Part shown: positions 1 to 6,050 of the stretch, in pieces
Numbering within the stretch: the stretch's first letter is position 1
Layout of the letters: each line of letters opens with the position of its first letter
NCBI GenBank assembly: GCA_035540915.1
Contig: DATLFQ010000218.1
Coordinates: 1-16,145 of the forward strand
DNA: 16,145 bases
Origin: DATLFQ01 sp035540915
GTDB lineage: Bacteria > Actinomycetota > Acidimicrobiia > Acidimicrobiales > GCA-2861595
Direction: 5' to 3'
Position numbers and translations under genes: made by a program
Notes under the pieces: generated by a model
The model's database searches: none
The model's input: the letters and a program-made list of their open reading frames with translations, nothing else
What the model was told of the DNA's origin: nothing

Positions 1-121
1 CCACAAGGTGCTCACGCTGGTACCCTACGGGCACGAATCGAACAGGGGAAGCGGGGCACACGGCAGTTGGTTGCCCCCACCCGGCCGGGCCAGGTCCCGC
101 GTCCGGGTCGAATGGCCGCCA

Positions 122-151
122 CGGGCGGGCGTTGCTTCCGACGCCTGCCCG
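122..151 (+). terminator. strong hairpin in infC leader, possible attenuator
   Basis: CGGGCGGGCGT at 122-132 can pair with ACGCCTGCCCG at 141-151, giving 11 pairs including one G-U, around the 8-base loop TGCTTCCG. It is followed by GTTTCGCGTT, a weak T-rich tract for such GC-rich DNA. It could be an intrinsic terminator of an upstream gene, an attenuator within the leader, or a structural element. The stem is seen directly; the function is inferred. Confidence 0.35.
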
Positions 152-210
152 TTTCGCGTTCCACCCCGGGACACAGCCCGGGCACATCCCCCGGACACGA
201 GGAGAGCCCC

Positions 211-216
211 AAGGAG
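211..216 (+). promoter_or_regulatory. Shine-Dalgarno of infC (decides ATC start)
   Basis: AAGGAG lies nine bases before ATC 226, a normal spacing. It is only two bases from the out-of-frame ATG at 219, too close for efficient use. The spacing therefore supports the ATC start for IF-3. Confidence 0.6.
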
Positions 217-225
217 TGATGCCGC

Positions 226-951
226 ATCGCCGCAGCCGCAGCCACCACTGAGACCCGGATCAACGACCGGATCAGAGCCCGGGAGGTCCGCCTCGTCGAC
301 GCCGATGGGACGCAGCTGGGGATCCGGCCCCTCCCCGAGGCGTTGCACATCGCCCGGGAGGCCGATCTGGACCTGGTGGAGGTGGCGCCGATGGCCAACC
401 CGCCGGTCTGCCGGATCATGGACTACGGCAAGTTCAAGTTCGATGCCGCGCAGCGGGCCAAGGAGTCCCGGCGCAAGACGACCAACGTCTTGATCAAGGA
501 GATGAAGTACCGGCCCAAGATCGGGCCCGGCGACTTCGAGACCAAGACCCGCCAGGTGGCGAAGTTCCTCGGCCAGGGCCACAAGGTCAAGATCACCATC
601 ATGTTCCGCGGGCGCGAGATGAGCCACCAGGAGCTCGGGCTGAAGATTCTCCACAAGGTGGCCGAGGACGTCGGCCCCCTGGCCAAGGTGGAGGCTTCGC
701 CGAAGGTCGACGGTCGCAATATGATCATGGTCCTCGCCCCGGACAAGCGGGCCCAGCAGGCTGCGGCGAGCACCGCCAAGGTCGCTGACCCGTCCCGCAA
801 CGGCGCCGAATCGAGCACCACGGCACCGCCGCCTTCGGCGCCGGCCGCCACCTCGGCCCAGGAGGGGCCACGCCATGCCGAAGATGAAGACCGACCGCGG
901 AGCGGCGAAGCGGATCAAGGTGACGGGGACGGGGCGGCTCCGCCGTCGTAA
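226..951 (+). CDS. infC: translation initiation factor IF-3
   Basis: IF-3 binds the 30S subunit, prevents premature 50S joining and checks start-codon fidelity. The N-domain shows TETRINDRIR at about residues 8-17 and LDLVEVAP. The linker is MDYGKFKFDAAQRAKESRRK, and the C-domain runs from YRPKIGPGDFETKTRQ through KITIMFRGRE to DGRNMIMVLAP. The first in-frame common start, TTG at 343, would cut off about 39 residues including the conserved RINDRIR, and an in-frame TGA lies at 217-219. The only reasonable start in between is ATC at 226, nine bases after AAGGAG (211-216). E. coli infC starts with AUU, and an AUC start is reported for the Myxococcus homologue, so a rare start fits the family. 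This gives 241 residues. A tail of about 67 low-complexity Ala/Ser/Pro/acidic residues follows the C-domain and its last 77 bases overlap rpmI. Identity is certain; the start is strongly inferred. Confidence 0.93.
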   Translation: MAAAAATTETRINDRIRAREVRLVDADGTQLGIRPLPEALHIAREADLDLVEVAPMANPPVCRIMDYGKFKFDAAQRAKESRRKTTNVLIKEMKYRPKIGPGDFETKTRQVAKFLGQGHKVKITIMFRGREMSHQELGLKILHKVAEDVGPLAKVEASPKVDGRNMIMVLAPDKRAQQAAASTAKVADPSRNGAESSTTAPPPSAPAATSAQEGPRHAEDEDRPRSGEADQGDGDGAAPPS

Positions 952-1069
952 GGCCTTCCGGTCGCACATCCTGGAGAAGAAGTCCTCGGTCCGCACCCGG
1001 CGGCTGGCCCGTGAGGCGGACGTCTCCTCGGCCGACCAGCGCCAGATGAAGCGCATGCTGGGCCTTTAG
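875..1069 (+). CDS. rpmI: 50S ribosomal protein L35
   Basis: L35 is a small basic protein of the large ribosomal subunit. The 64-residue product begins MPKMKTDRGAAKRIKVTGTG and contains RRKAFRSHILEKKS, the L35 signature, with typical family length. AGGAGG at 860-865 lies nine bases before the ATG. Both this ribosome-binding site and the first 77 bases of the gene lie inside the 3' end of infC in another frame, so its translation is probably coupled to infC. It is part of the classic infC-rpmI-rplT operon. Identification is secure. Confidence 0.96.
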   Translation: MPKMKTDRGAAKRIKVTGTGRLRRRKAFRSHILEKKSSVRTRRLAREADVSSADQRQMKRMLGL

Positions 1070-1135
1070 CCCTCTCGCTTCCCGCCGTCCCCGCCACACC
1101 GTCGTCCGTCTGCTGTCCCCCACGAAAGGAGTCCC

Positions 1136-1498
1136 ATGGCCAGGGTCAAGCGCGCTGTCCACGCCAAGAAGCACCACCGCGCCATCCTCGAGCAGGCCCG
1201 CGGCTACTACGGGAACAAGAGCCGGAGCTACCGGGCGGCCAACGAGCAGGTCATGCACTCGCTCCAGTACGCCTTCCGGGACCGCCGCGCCCGCAAGGGG
1301 GACTTCCGACAGCTGTGGATCCAGCGGATCAACGCCGGCGCCCGCCAGCACGGCATGAGCTACAGCCGCTTCATCGCCGGCCTGCGCGAGGCGCAGGTGG
1401 AGGTGGACCGCAAGGTGCTGGCCGACCTGGCCGTCACCGACCCGGCCGCCTTCGCCGCTCTGGTGAAGGTGGCGGCCGGGAGTGCCGAGCAGGGCTGA
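1136..1498 (+). CDS. rplT: 50S ribosomal protein L20
   Basis: L20 binds 23S rRNA early in 50S assembly and in several bacteria represses its own operon by binding the leader mRNA. The 120-residue product begins MARVKRAVHAKKHHRAILEQARGYYG and contains FRDRRARKGDFRQLWIQRIN and GMSYSRFI, all typical of L20 over its full length. AAAGGAG at 1125-1131 sits four bases before the ATG, slightly tight. The gene follows rpmI after a 66-base gap with no obvious terminator. Its last 17 bases overlap the GTG start of the downstream methyltransferase. Confidence 0.97.
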   Translation: MARVKRAVHAKKHHRAILEQARGYYGNKSRSYRAANEQVMHSLQYAFRDRRARKGDFRQLWIQRINAGARQHGMSYSRFIAGLREAQVEVDRKVLADLAVTDPAAFAALVKVAAGSAEQG

Positions 1499-2327
1499 CT
1501 CCTCACATGAGGCGACACTGACCGAGGGCCTGCAGTACCGCCACCACCGCGTCCAGCGGCTGCGGCGGCTCCTGGCTCGGGCCGCCGCCCGCGACGAGGC
1601 CCGGGCCTTCGTCGTCGAGGGTGCCAGGGTCCTCGAAGAGGCGTTCGCCGCCGGCGCGGCCGTGGAGTCGGTGTTCGCCGCGCCCGGTGCGCCGCCGGCC
1701 CTGCTGGCCACCGCCGAGGCCGCCGGGGTCCGGGTCCACCTCCTGGCCCCCGGCGTGCTCCAGCGGGTGGCCGGGACCGTCAACCCCCAGCCGGTGCTGG
1801 CCGTCGTGCGGGCCCTCGACGTGCCGCTGGCCGCCCTGGCCGGCGCCCGGCTGGTGCTGGTCTGCGTCGACGTGCGAGACCCGGGCAACGCCGGGACGGT
1901 GCTGCGCAGCGCAGAGGCGGCCGGAGCTGACGGGATAGTCTGCTGTGGGGGGACGGTCGACGTGTACAACCCCAAGACGGTGCGAGCCTCGGCCGGTTCC
2001 ATCTTCCACGTGCCGGTGGTGGCGGGAGGCGACCCCATGGAGGTGCTCGACGAGATGGCGAAGTGGGGGCTGCGCCGCCTGGGCACGGCCGTGGCCGACG
2101 GCCGTCCCTACACCACCGTCGACCTCACTGCACCGTGCGCGCTGGTGCTGGGCAACGAGGCCAGCGGGCTGACCGAGCCGGTGGCGGGCGCCCTCGACGA
2201 GGTCGTCACCATCCCGATGGCCGGTCGGACCTCGTCGCTCAACGTCGGCATGGCGGCTGCGGTGCTGTGCTTCGAGGCCGCCCGCCAGCGCGCCACGGCA
2301 CCGGTCACACTGGAGCCAGACCGGTGA
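1482..2327 (+). CDS. TrmH/SpoU family RNA 2'-O-methyltransferase
   Basis: This is a SPOUT-class enzyme that transfers a methyl group from S-adenosylmethionine to a ribose 2'-OH of rRNA or tRNA. The 281 residues include an N-terminal substrate-binding region (FVVEGARVLEEA, about 44-55) and the three SpoU motifs: DPGNAGTVLRSA (133-144, with N136 and R142), LVLGNEASGL (221-230) and IPMAGRTSSLNV (244-255), which form the trefoil-knot cofactor site. GTG 1482 is chosen because no later ATG, GTG or TTG precedes the conserved N-domain. GAAGGTGG at 1465-1472 gives a plausible ribosome-binding site with nine-base spacing. The gene overlaps rplT by 17 bases and its stop shares a base with the kinase ATG. 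A TrmH-family gene directly after rplT is a common arrangement. The target nucleotide cannot be told from sequence; 23S rRNA is likely. Confidence 0.9.
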   Translation: MPSRADSSHEATLTEGLQYRHHRVQRLRRLLARAAARDEARAFVVEGARVLEEAFAAGAAVESVFAAPGAPPALLATAEAAGVRVHLLAPGVLQRVAGTVNPQPVLAVVRALDVPLAALAGARLVLVCVDVRDPGNAGTVLRSAEAAGADGIVCCGGTVDVYNPKTVRASAGSIFHVPVVAGGDPMEVLDEMAKWGLRRLGTAVADGRPYTTVDLTAPCALVLGNEASGLTEPVAGALDEVVTIPMAGRTSSLNVGMAAAVLCFEAARQRATAPVTLEPDR

Positions 2328-3370
2328 TGTTCGACCTGATTCCCGATGCGGTGCTACGGCTCGACGCCGAGCAGCGCATCGTGGAGGCCAACGCCGCCGT
2401 GACCGGCCTGACCGGTTGGCCGGCGGCCAGGCTCCTCGGGCGGCCGGCGTCGGTGCTGCACCCGCGCGGCCGCGACGGCGAGCCGGTGCTGACCTCGGGC
2501 TGGCCGCGGGCCAGCGGGCTGCGCAGCGTGCGGCTGGTGCCCGAGATGGAGTTGACGCTGCGCCGGGCCGAGGGCAACGACGTCCAGGCCTACGCCACCG
2601 CCCGCTACGTGCGTGACGACCAGGGCCGGGTGCAGGGAGCGGTCGTCTGCCTGCGGTCGGCCGAGGCCAGGCGCCACCACGCCGCCACGGGCATCGAGAT
2701 CGTGCGCACCGTGGGCCACGAGCTGCGCTCGCCGCTGACCTCGGTCAAGGGCTTCACCAGTCTCCTGCTGAACCGCTGGGACCGCATCCGCGACGACCAG
2801 AAGAAGATGATGCTGGAGCAGGTCAACCGCGACGCCGACCGGGTCACCCGGCTCATCACCGAGCTGCTGGACATCAGCCGGCTGGAGTCGGGACGCCTCA
2901 CCCTGCAGCGCCAGATGGTCGACCTGCGGGCGCTCGTCGTCTCGGTGGTCGAGAAGATGGCGCTGGAGTACCCCGACCTGGCCGCCACGCTGGTGTTCCC
3001 CGAGGCGTTCCCCGAGGTCTACGCCGATCCCGACAAGATCGTGCAGATCCTCACCAATTTGGTGGAGAACGCCTGCAAGTACGCCTCCCCGGTCGGCCTG
3101 GTGATCGAGGGCGAGGTGGCCGACGACGCCGTCGCCGTCGCCGTCCACGACCGCGGCGAGGGCTTCCCGGAGCAGGACCTGGCCAAGGTGTTCACCAAGT
3201 TCTTCCGCCGGACCGACACCCGGCCCACCGGGTCGGGTCTCGGCTTGTGGATCAGCCGTGGCCTGGCCGAGGCCCACGGGGGCACGCTGGTGGCCGCCTC
3301 GACCATCGGCCACGGCTCCACGTTCCGGTTCACCCTGCCTCTGGTGGACTTCGAGAAGCTCCACGCGTAG
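2327..3370 (+). CDS. soluble PAS-domain sensor histidine kinase, orphan
   Basis: This 347-residue two-component sensor has no signal peptide or membrane segment, so it is probably cytoplasmic. An N-terminal PAS domain (about 1-110, beginning FDLIPDAVLRLDAEQRIVEAN) precedes a HisKA dimerisation domain with H-box HELRSPLTS (phospho-acceptor H131). The HATPase_c domain has N-box LVENACKY (N248), G1 box DRGEGF (275-280), an F box (KVFTKFFRR) and G2 box GSGLGLWIS (302-310). All catalytic boxes look intact. ATG 2327 shares one base with the upstream TGA; GTG 2324, giving a GTGA overlap, is an equally possible start. Either way translation is likely coupled to the methyltransferase. No response regulator is encoded nearby, so the partner and signal are unknown. 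It ends 14 bases from the convergent minus-strand gene. Confidence 0.9.
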   Translation: MFDLIPDAVLRLDAEQRIVEANAAVTGLTGWPAARLLGRPASVLHPRGRDGEPVLTSGWPRASGLRSVRLVPEMELTLRRAEGNDVQAYATARYVRDDQGRVQGAVVCLRSAEARRHHAATGIEIVRTVGHELRSPLTSVKGFTSLLLNRWDRIRDDQKKMMLEQVNRDADRVTRLITELLDISRLESGRLTLQRQMVDLRALVVSVVEKMALEYPDLAATLVFPEAFPEVYADPDKIVQILTNLVENACKYASPVGLVIEGEVADDAVAVAVHDRGEGFPEQDLAKVFTKFFRRTDTRPTGSGLGLWISRGLAEAHGGTLVAASTIGHGSTFRFTLPLVDFEKLHA

Positions 3371-3384
3371 CCGCCGCCCGGCCC

Positions 3385-4248
3385 TCACGGATTGCGGAGC
3401 AACGACCGCAGCCGCGGGGCCAGCCACGGCCTGCGTCCCCACGCCACCAGCTGGCCACGAGCGATGGCCCGCCACTGGTTGACGCGGCCGAAGGTCACCA
3501 GGACCAGCGCGGCCGGGTCGGCCGACAGGTGGCAGTCGACCGCCCGGTCGGACGGCGCCTCGACGGCCAGGTCGCCGTCGTCGAACACGAGGTGGTGGCG
3601 CTCGCCTCCGCGCACGCGCAGGTCGAAGCAGGCCCGCACGCCGGCCCCCGCCTCCTGGTCGACGACGGACCGGCCGAGCCGGCCGATCAGCGGCAGGAAG
3701 AAGTGGTCGGCGGCCATCGCCGCTGACGACGGGTCGATCGCCCAGGGCCGACCGTCGGCGCGGGCGATGTCCCAGCCGTGCACGACGGTCTCGCTGAGGA
3801 GGTGGAACGTCAAGGTGGCGAGCGGCACGGTGACGCCCTCGACCATCCACCCTCGGGGCTCGTCGGGGGCGCGGCCGCCCATTTCCCGAAGGAAGGCGGC
3901 GCAGCGTTGCTCCAGCCGGTCGGCCAGCACCTCCGGCCGGCGCTCCTCCTCCGAGCGGACGGCCGCGACCGTGGTGCCGGCCAGGTCCCACAGGTCGCCC
4001 AGCAGCGCCCCGCTCGGCCGACGGGCGCCCGGGAGCAGCTCGAACACCTCGCTCAGGTCGCCCCGGGCCAGACCGGGAACGGCGACGAACGCCTGCGACA
4101 GGTGGACCGCCACCTCGGCCGCGTTCCAGCTACCGACCGCCGGCTGGACCGGCCGCTCCAGGGAGCGGAGCAGGGCGGCCACCCGGCCGACCTCGGTGAC
4201 CAGCGCGGCGCGGCCCCGGTCCCAGGTGGCCTCGGACGGTGCCTGCAT
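3385..4248 (-). CDS. maleylpyruvate isomerase-family, mycothiol-dependent-type protein
   Basis: This 287-residue protein resembles the actinobacterial MDMPI family, which has a DinB-like helical bundle and an SCP2-like C-domain. H49 (in AEVAVHL), E153 and H157 (in SETVVHGWD) match the pattern of the metal-binding His, Glu and His of mycothiol-dependent maleylpyruvate isomerase. The WDIARADGRPW segment is also typical of the family. Residues from about 200 on (CFDLRVRGG to GRRPWLAPRLRSLL) fit the SCP2-like domain. Start ATG at 4248 is preceded on the minus strand by GAGGAG five bases away; an upstream in-frame extension to 4422 would run across the divergent padR gene. The real substrate is unknown, since most family members are not maleylpyruvate isomerases. 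It is divergent from padR, which may control it. Confidence 0.78.
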   Translation of the reverse strand: MQAPSEATWDRGRAALVTEVGRVAALLRSLERPVQPAVGSWNAAEVAVHLSQAFVAVPGLARGDLSEVFELLPGARRPSGALLGDLWDLAGTTVAAVRSEEERRPEVLADRLEQRCAAFLREMGGRAPDEPRGWMVEGVTVPLATLTFHLLSETVVHGWDIARADGRPWAIDPSSAAMAADHFFLPLIGRLGRSVVDQEAGAGVRACFDLRVRGGERHHLVFDDGDLAVEAPSDRAVDCHLSADPAALVLVTFGRVNQWRAIARGQLVAWGRRPWLAPRLRSLLRNP

Positions 4249-4312
4249 CGGGTCTCCTCGCGCTGACCTACCACATTGGAACGTAGCCCCATCGTGTACC
4301 GTCCGATGTGGA
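4249..4312. promoter_or_regulatory. divergent promoter region with inverted repeat, candidate PadR operator
   Basis: The 64 bases between the two divergent starts carry CCACAT at 4271-4276 and its inverted copy ATGTGG at 4306-4311. PadR repressors commonly bind ATGT-type inverted repeats, but here the arms are 29 bases apart, wider than usual. On the plus strand TACCGT at 4297-4302 fits an actinobacterial TANNNT -10 element, with TTGGAA at 4276-4281 as a weak -35 at a short 15-base spacing. padR has no good ribosome-binding site, so its transcript may be nearly leaderless. All assignments are inferred. Confidence 0.35.
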
Positions 4313-4834
4313 ATGTCAACGGGGTCGATCAACGCCACCGCCGCGTCCCTCCTGGGCTTCCTCCACGCCGGGCCGATGACCGGCTGGGACCTGGACCGGA
4401 CGGTGGCCGCCAGCATCAGCACCTTCTGGAACGTGACCCGCAGCCAGGTCTATCGCGAGCTGCACACCCTGGCCGATCTCGGCTACGTCAAGGCCGGATC
4501 GGCCGGCCGCCGGGACCGCCTCCCCTACACCATCACCCGTACCGGACGCCGTGCGTTCGCGGCGTGGATCGCCCGCCACCCCGACGAGCCCACCATCCGC
4601 CTCCCGTTCCTGCTCACCGTGTTCTTCGCCGAGCACCTCCCGCCCGGCCGCCTGGCCGAGATCGTCGCCACCGAACGCGACGCCCACCACCACGCCCTGA
4701 CCGCCTTTCGTCAGCTCCTGGCCACCGGGACGCCGGGCGGCCCCTTCGTGCCCGACGTCGTCCGCTTCGGCATCGCCTACCACGAGGCGTTCCTGGCCTG
4801 GCTCGACGGCCTGGACCGTGCCAACGACGCCTGA
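4313..4834 (+). CDS. PadR family transcriptional regulator
   Basis: This 173-residue winged-helix regulator is probably a ligand-responsive repressor of neighbouring genes. The N-terminal DNA-binding domain (about 5-85) shows LLGFLHAGPMTGWDLDRT, the recognition-helix region SQVYRELHTLADLGYV and the wing RLPYTITRTGRRAF, typical of PadR. The C-terminal half (about 95-170) is helical and resembles the virulence-activator alpha C-terminal domain of PadR subfamily members. ATG 4313 is the first in-frame start in front of the conserved domain and lies 64 bases from the divergent gene's start. Divergent pairing with the MDMPI-like gene suggests that gene as a target. The ligand is unknown. Confidence 0.85.
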   Translation: MSTGSINATAASLLGFLHAGPMTGWDLDRTVAASISTFWNVTRSQVYRELHTLADLGYVKAGSAGRRDRLPYTITRTGRRAFAAWIARHPDEPTIRLPFLLTVFFAEHLPPGRLAEIVATERDAHHHALTAFRQLLATGTPGGPFVPDVVRFGIAYHEAFLAWLDGLDRANDA

Positions 4835-4963
4835 GGTGCGGTCGCACGGGCCACTCGGCTCGAACGCCAGGCTCTCGTACGGCCCGTCGTGTGCGCATGA
4901 CGATGCGCAGCTTCCGGTGGACGACCCGGAGCCGGAGCTCGCGACGTCGGCAAGAATGGCGCC
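4835..4963 (+). other. padR-pheS intergenic region with hairpins
   Basis: No gene is seen in these 129 bases. A short stem GTGC/GCAC (4836-4839 with 4844-4847) follows the padR stop. ACGGGCC at 4846-4852 can pair with GGCCCGT at 4881-4887 around 28 bases. TGCGCAT at 4892-4898 pairs with ATGCGCA at 4903-4909 across the 4-base loop GACG. None has a T-tract. They may end padR transcription or form a leader. No T-box features were recognised. Confidence 0.3.
4952..4957 (+). promoter_or_regulatory. candidate -10 element of leaderless pheS
   Basis: AAGAAT lies exactly six bases before the pheS GTG at 4964. That places transcription start at or next to the start codon. No Shine-Dalgarno precedes the GTG, which fits a leaderless transcript. 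The hexamer departs from TANNNT at its first base, so confidence is low. Confidence 0.3.
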
Positions 4964-6001
4964 GTGGGAACCGGCGCCGACCTCGCGACCGTCGAGCGCG
5001 AGGCGGCCGCCCGGCTGACCGGCGCCACCACGGTGGCCGAGCTGGAGGCGGCGGAGGCCGAGTCGCTCGGCAAGCGGTCGCCGCTGGCCCGGGCCAACGC
5101 CGCCCTCGGCGCGCTCGATGCCGAGGCCCGCCGCACGGCGGGGCGCTCGCTCAACGAGGTCCGGCAGCGGCTGGTCGCGCTGGCCGCCGAGCGGCGGGCC
5201 GACCTGGAGGCGGCGGAGCGGGCCGCCCGCCTGGAGGCGGAGCGGCTGGACCTCGGCGAGGTGCTCCCGGGCCCGCCCCGCGGTCACCTGAACCTCGTCA
5301 GCCGCACCCGTGACGAGCTCGAGGACGTGTTCGTCGGCATGGGTTACGCGGTGGCCGAGGGGCCCGAGGTGGAGACGGAGTGGCACAACTTCGAGGCGCT
5401 CAACATGCCCAAGGCCCACCCGGCCCGCAGCGGCCAGGATTCGCTCTATCTCGACTGGGGCGAGCCGGAGTCGACGCTGCTGCGCACGCAGACGTCGCCG
5501 GTCCAGATCCGGGTCATGCAGTCCCAGCCGCCACCGATCTACGCCGTCATGCCCGGCAAGGTGTACCGCAAGGACACTCCCGACGCGCGCCACACACCGT
5601 CGTTCAGCCAGATCGAGGGCCTGGTCGTCGACCGCGGGATCACCTTCGCGCACCTGGCCGGCACCATCGAGGTCTTCACCGGCGCCTACTTCGGTGAGGG
5701 CATCCACTCCCGCCTGCGCCCGGCCTACTTCCCCTTCACCGAGCCGTCGGCGGAGTTCGAGATCACCTGCGCGATCTGCCAGGGGGCCGGCTGCCGCACG
5801 TGCTCGGGGACCGGCTGGATCGAGCTCGGCGGCTGCGGCATGGTGCACCCCGCGGTCTTCGGCGCCGTCGGGCTGGACCCCGAGGAGTGGTCCGGCTTCG
5901 CCTTCGGCTTCGGCATCGACCGCTGCGCGCAGATGCGCCACGGCCTGGCCGACATGCGGGCCCTGCTCGACAACGACATCCGCTTCATCTCGCAGTTCTG
6001 A
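4964..6001 (+). CDS. pheS: phenylalanyl-tRNA synthetase alpha subunit
   Basis: This is the catalytic subunit of the (alpha-beta)2 enzyme that charges tRNA-Phe. The 345 residues contain an N-terminal coiled-coil arm (about 1-100) that binds tRNA. The class II core follows: motif 1 region with GYAVAEGPEVETEWHNFEALN, motif 2 region GKVYRKDTPDARHTPSFSQIEGL (198-220) and motif 3 region SGFAFGFGIDRCAQMRHG, where A313 aligns with the Phe-pocket alanine (A294 in E. coli). Four cysteines in CxxC-x4-CxxC form (269, 272, 277, 280) lie in EITCAICQGAGCRTCSGTGW, a putative zinc knuckle that I associate with PheS of some lineages. GTG 4964 is the only suitable in-frame start. pheT follows after 49 bases. 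Confidence 0.96.
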   Translation: MGTGADLATVEREAAARLTGATTVAELEAAEAESLGKRSPLARANAALGALDAEARRTAGRSLNEVRQRLVALAAERRADLEAAERAARLEAERLDLGEVLPGPPRGHLNLVSRTRDELEDVFVGMGYAVAEGPEVETEWHNFEALNMPKAHPARSGQDSLYLDWGEPESTLLRTQTSPVQIRVMQSQPPPIYAVMPGKVYRKDTPDARHTPSFSQIEGLVVDRGITFAHLAGTIEVFTGAYFGEGIHSRLRPAYFPFTEPSAEFEITCAICQGAGCRTCSGTGWIELGGCGMVHPAVFGAVGLDPEEWSGFAFGFGIDRCAQMRHGLADMRALLDNDIRFISQF

Positions 6002-6036
6002 GACCGATCTCCCGGAAGGGGGACGGCCCGGTCCCA

Positions 6037-6042
6037 TAGGGT
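6037..6042 (+). promoter_or_regulatory. candidate -10 element before pheT
   Basis: TAGGGT, a TANNNT match, lies eight bases before the pheT ATG at 6051, and no good ribosome-binding site is closer. This would allow a leaderless or nearly leaderless pheT transcript in addition to readthrough from pheS. The same hexamer precedes the gene at 14110. Confidence 0.35.
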
Positions 6043-6050
6043 GAGCGGCC

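Larger units (their letters stand above)
1..225 (+). other. structured leader upstream of infC
   Basis: No convincing gene is visible here. All three forward frames stay open for long stretches, but their translations are Arg/Pro/Gly-rich and match no family I recognise. The stretch holds three successive potential hairpins (79-108, 122-151 and 165-182), and then a clear Shine-Dalgarno AAGGAG at 211-216. The simplest reading is the 5' leader of the infC-rpmI-rplT operon, possibly with the tail of an upstream gene at the extreme left. Leaders of this operon are known regulatory sites in other phyla (L20 autoregulation in Bacillus and E. coli). A regulatory role here is inference only. Confidence 0.4.

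Noticed and set aside
1..60. Possible tRNA 3' end on the minus strand (GTTCGATTC near 35-43)
   Set aside because: The bases either side do not pair as a T-arm and no acceptor, anticodon or D-arm partner is visible.
725..2086. Minus-strand frame opposite rpmI, rplT and the methyltransferase
   Set aside because: It lies across conserved plus-strand genes, and its composition is biased and unlike any protein family.
2354..3991. Minus-strand frame opposite the histidine kinase
   Set aside because: It crosses the convergent gene junction and covers the catalytic boxes of the kinase; no motif is seen.
4835..4963. T-box or leader-peptide attenuator for pheS
   Set aside because: No T-box conserved sequence was recognised; the short ATG frame at 4897 has one Phe codon and no local stop.
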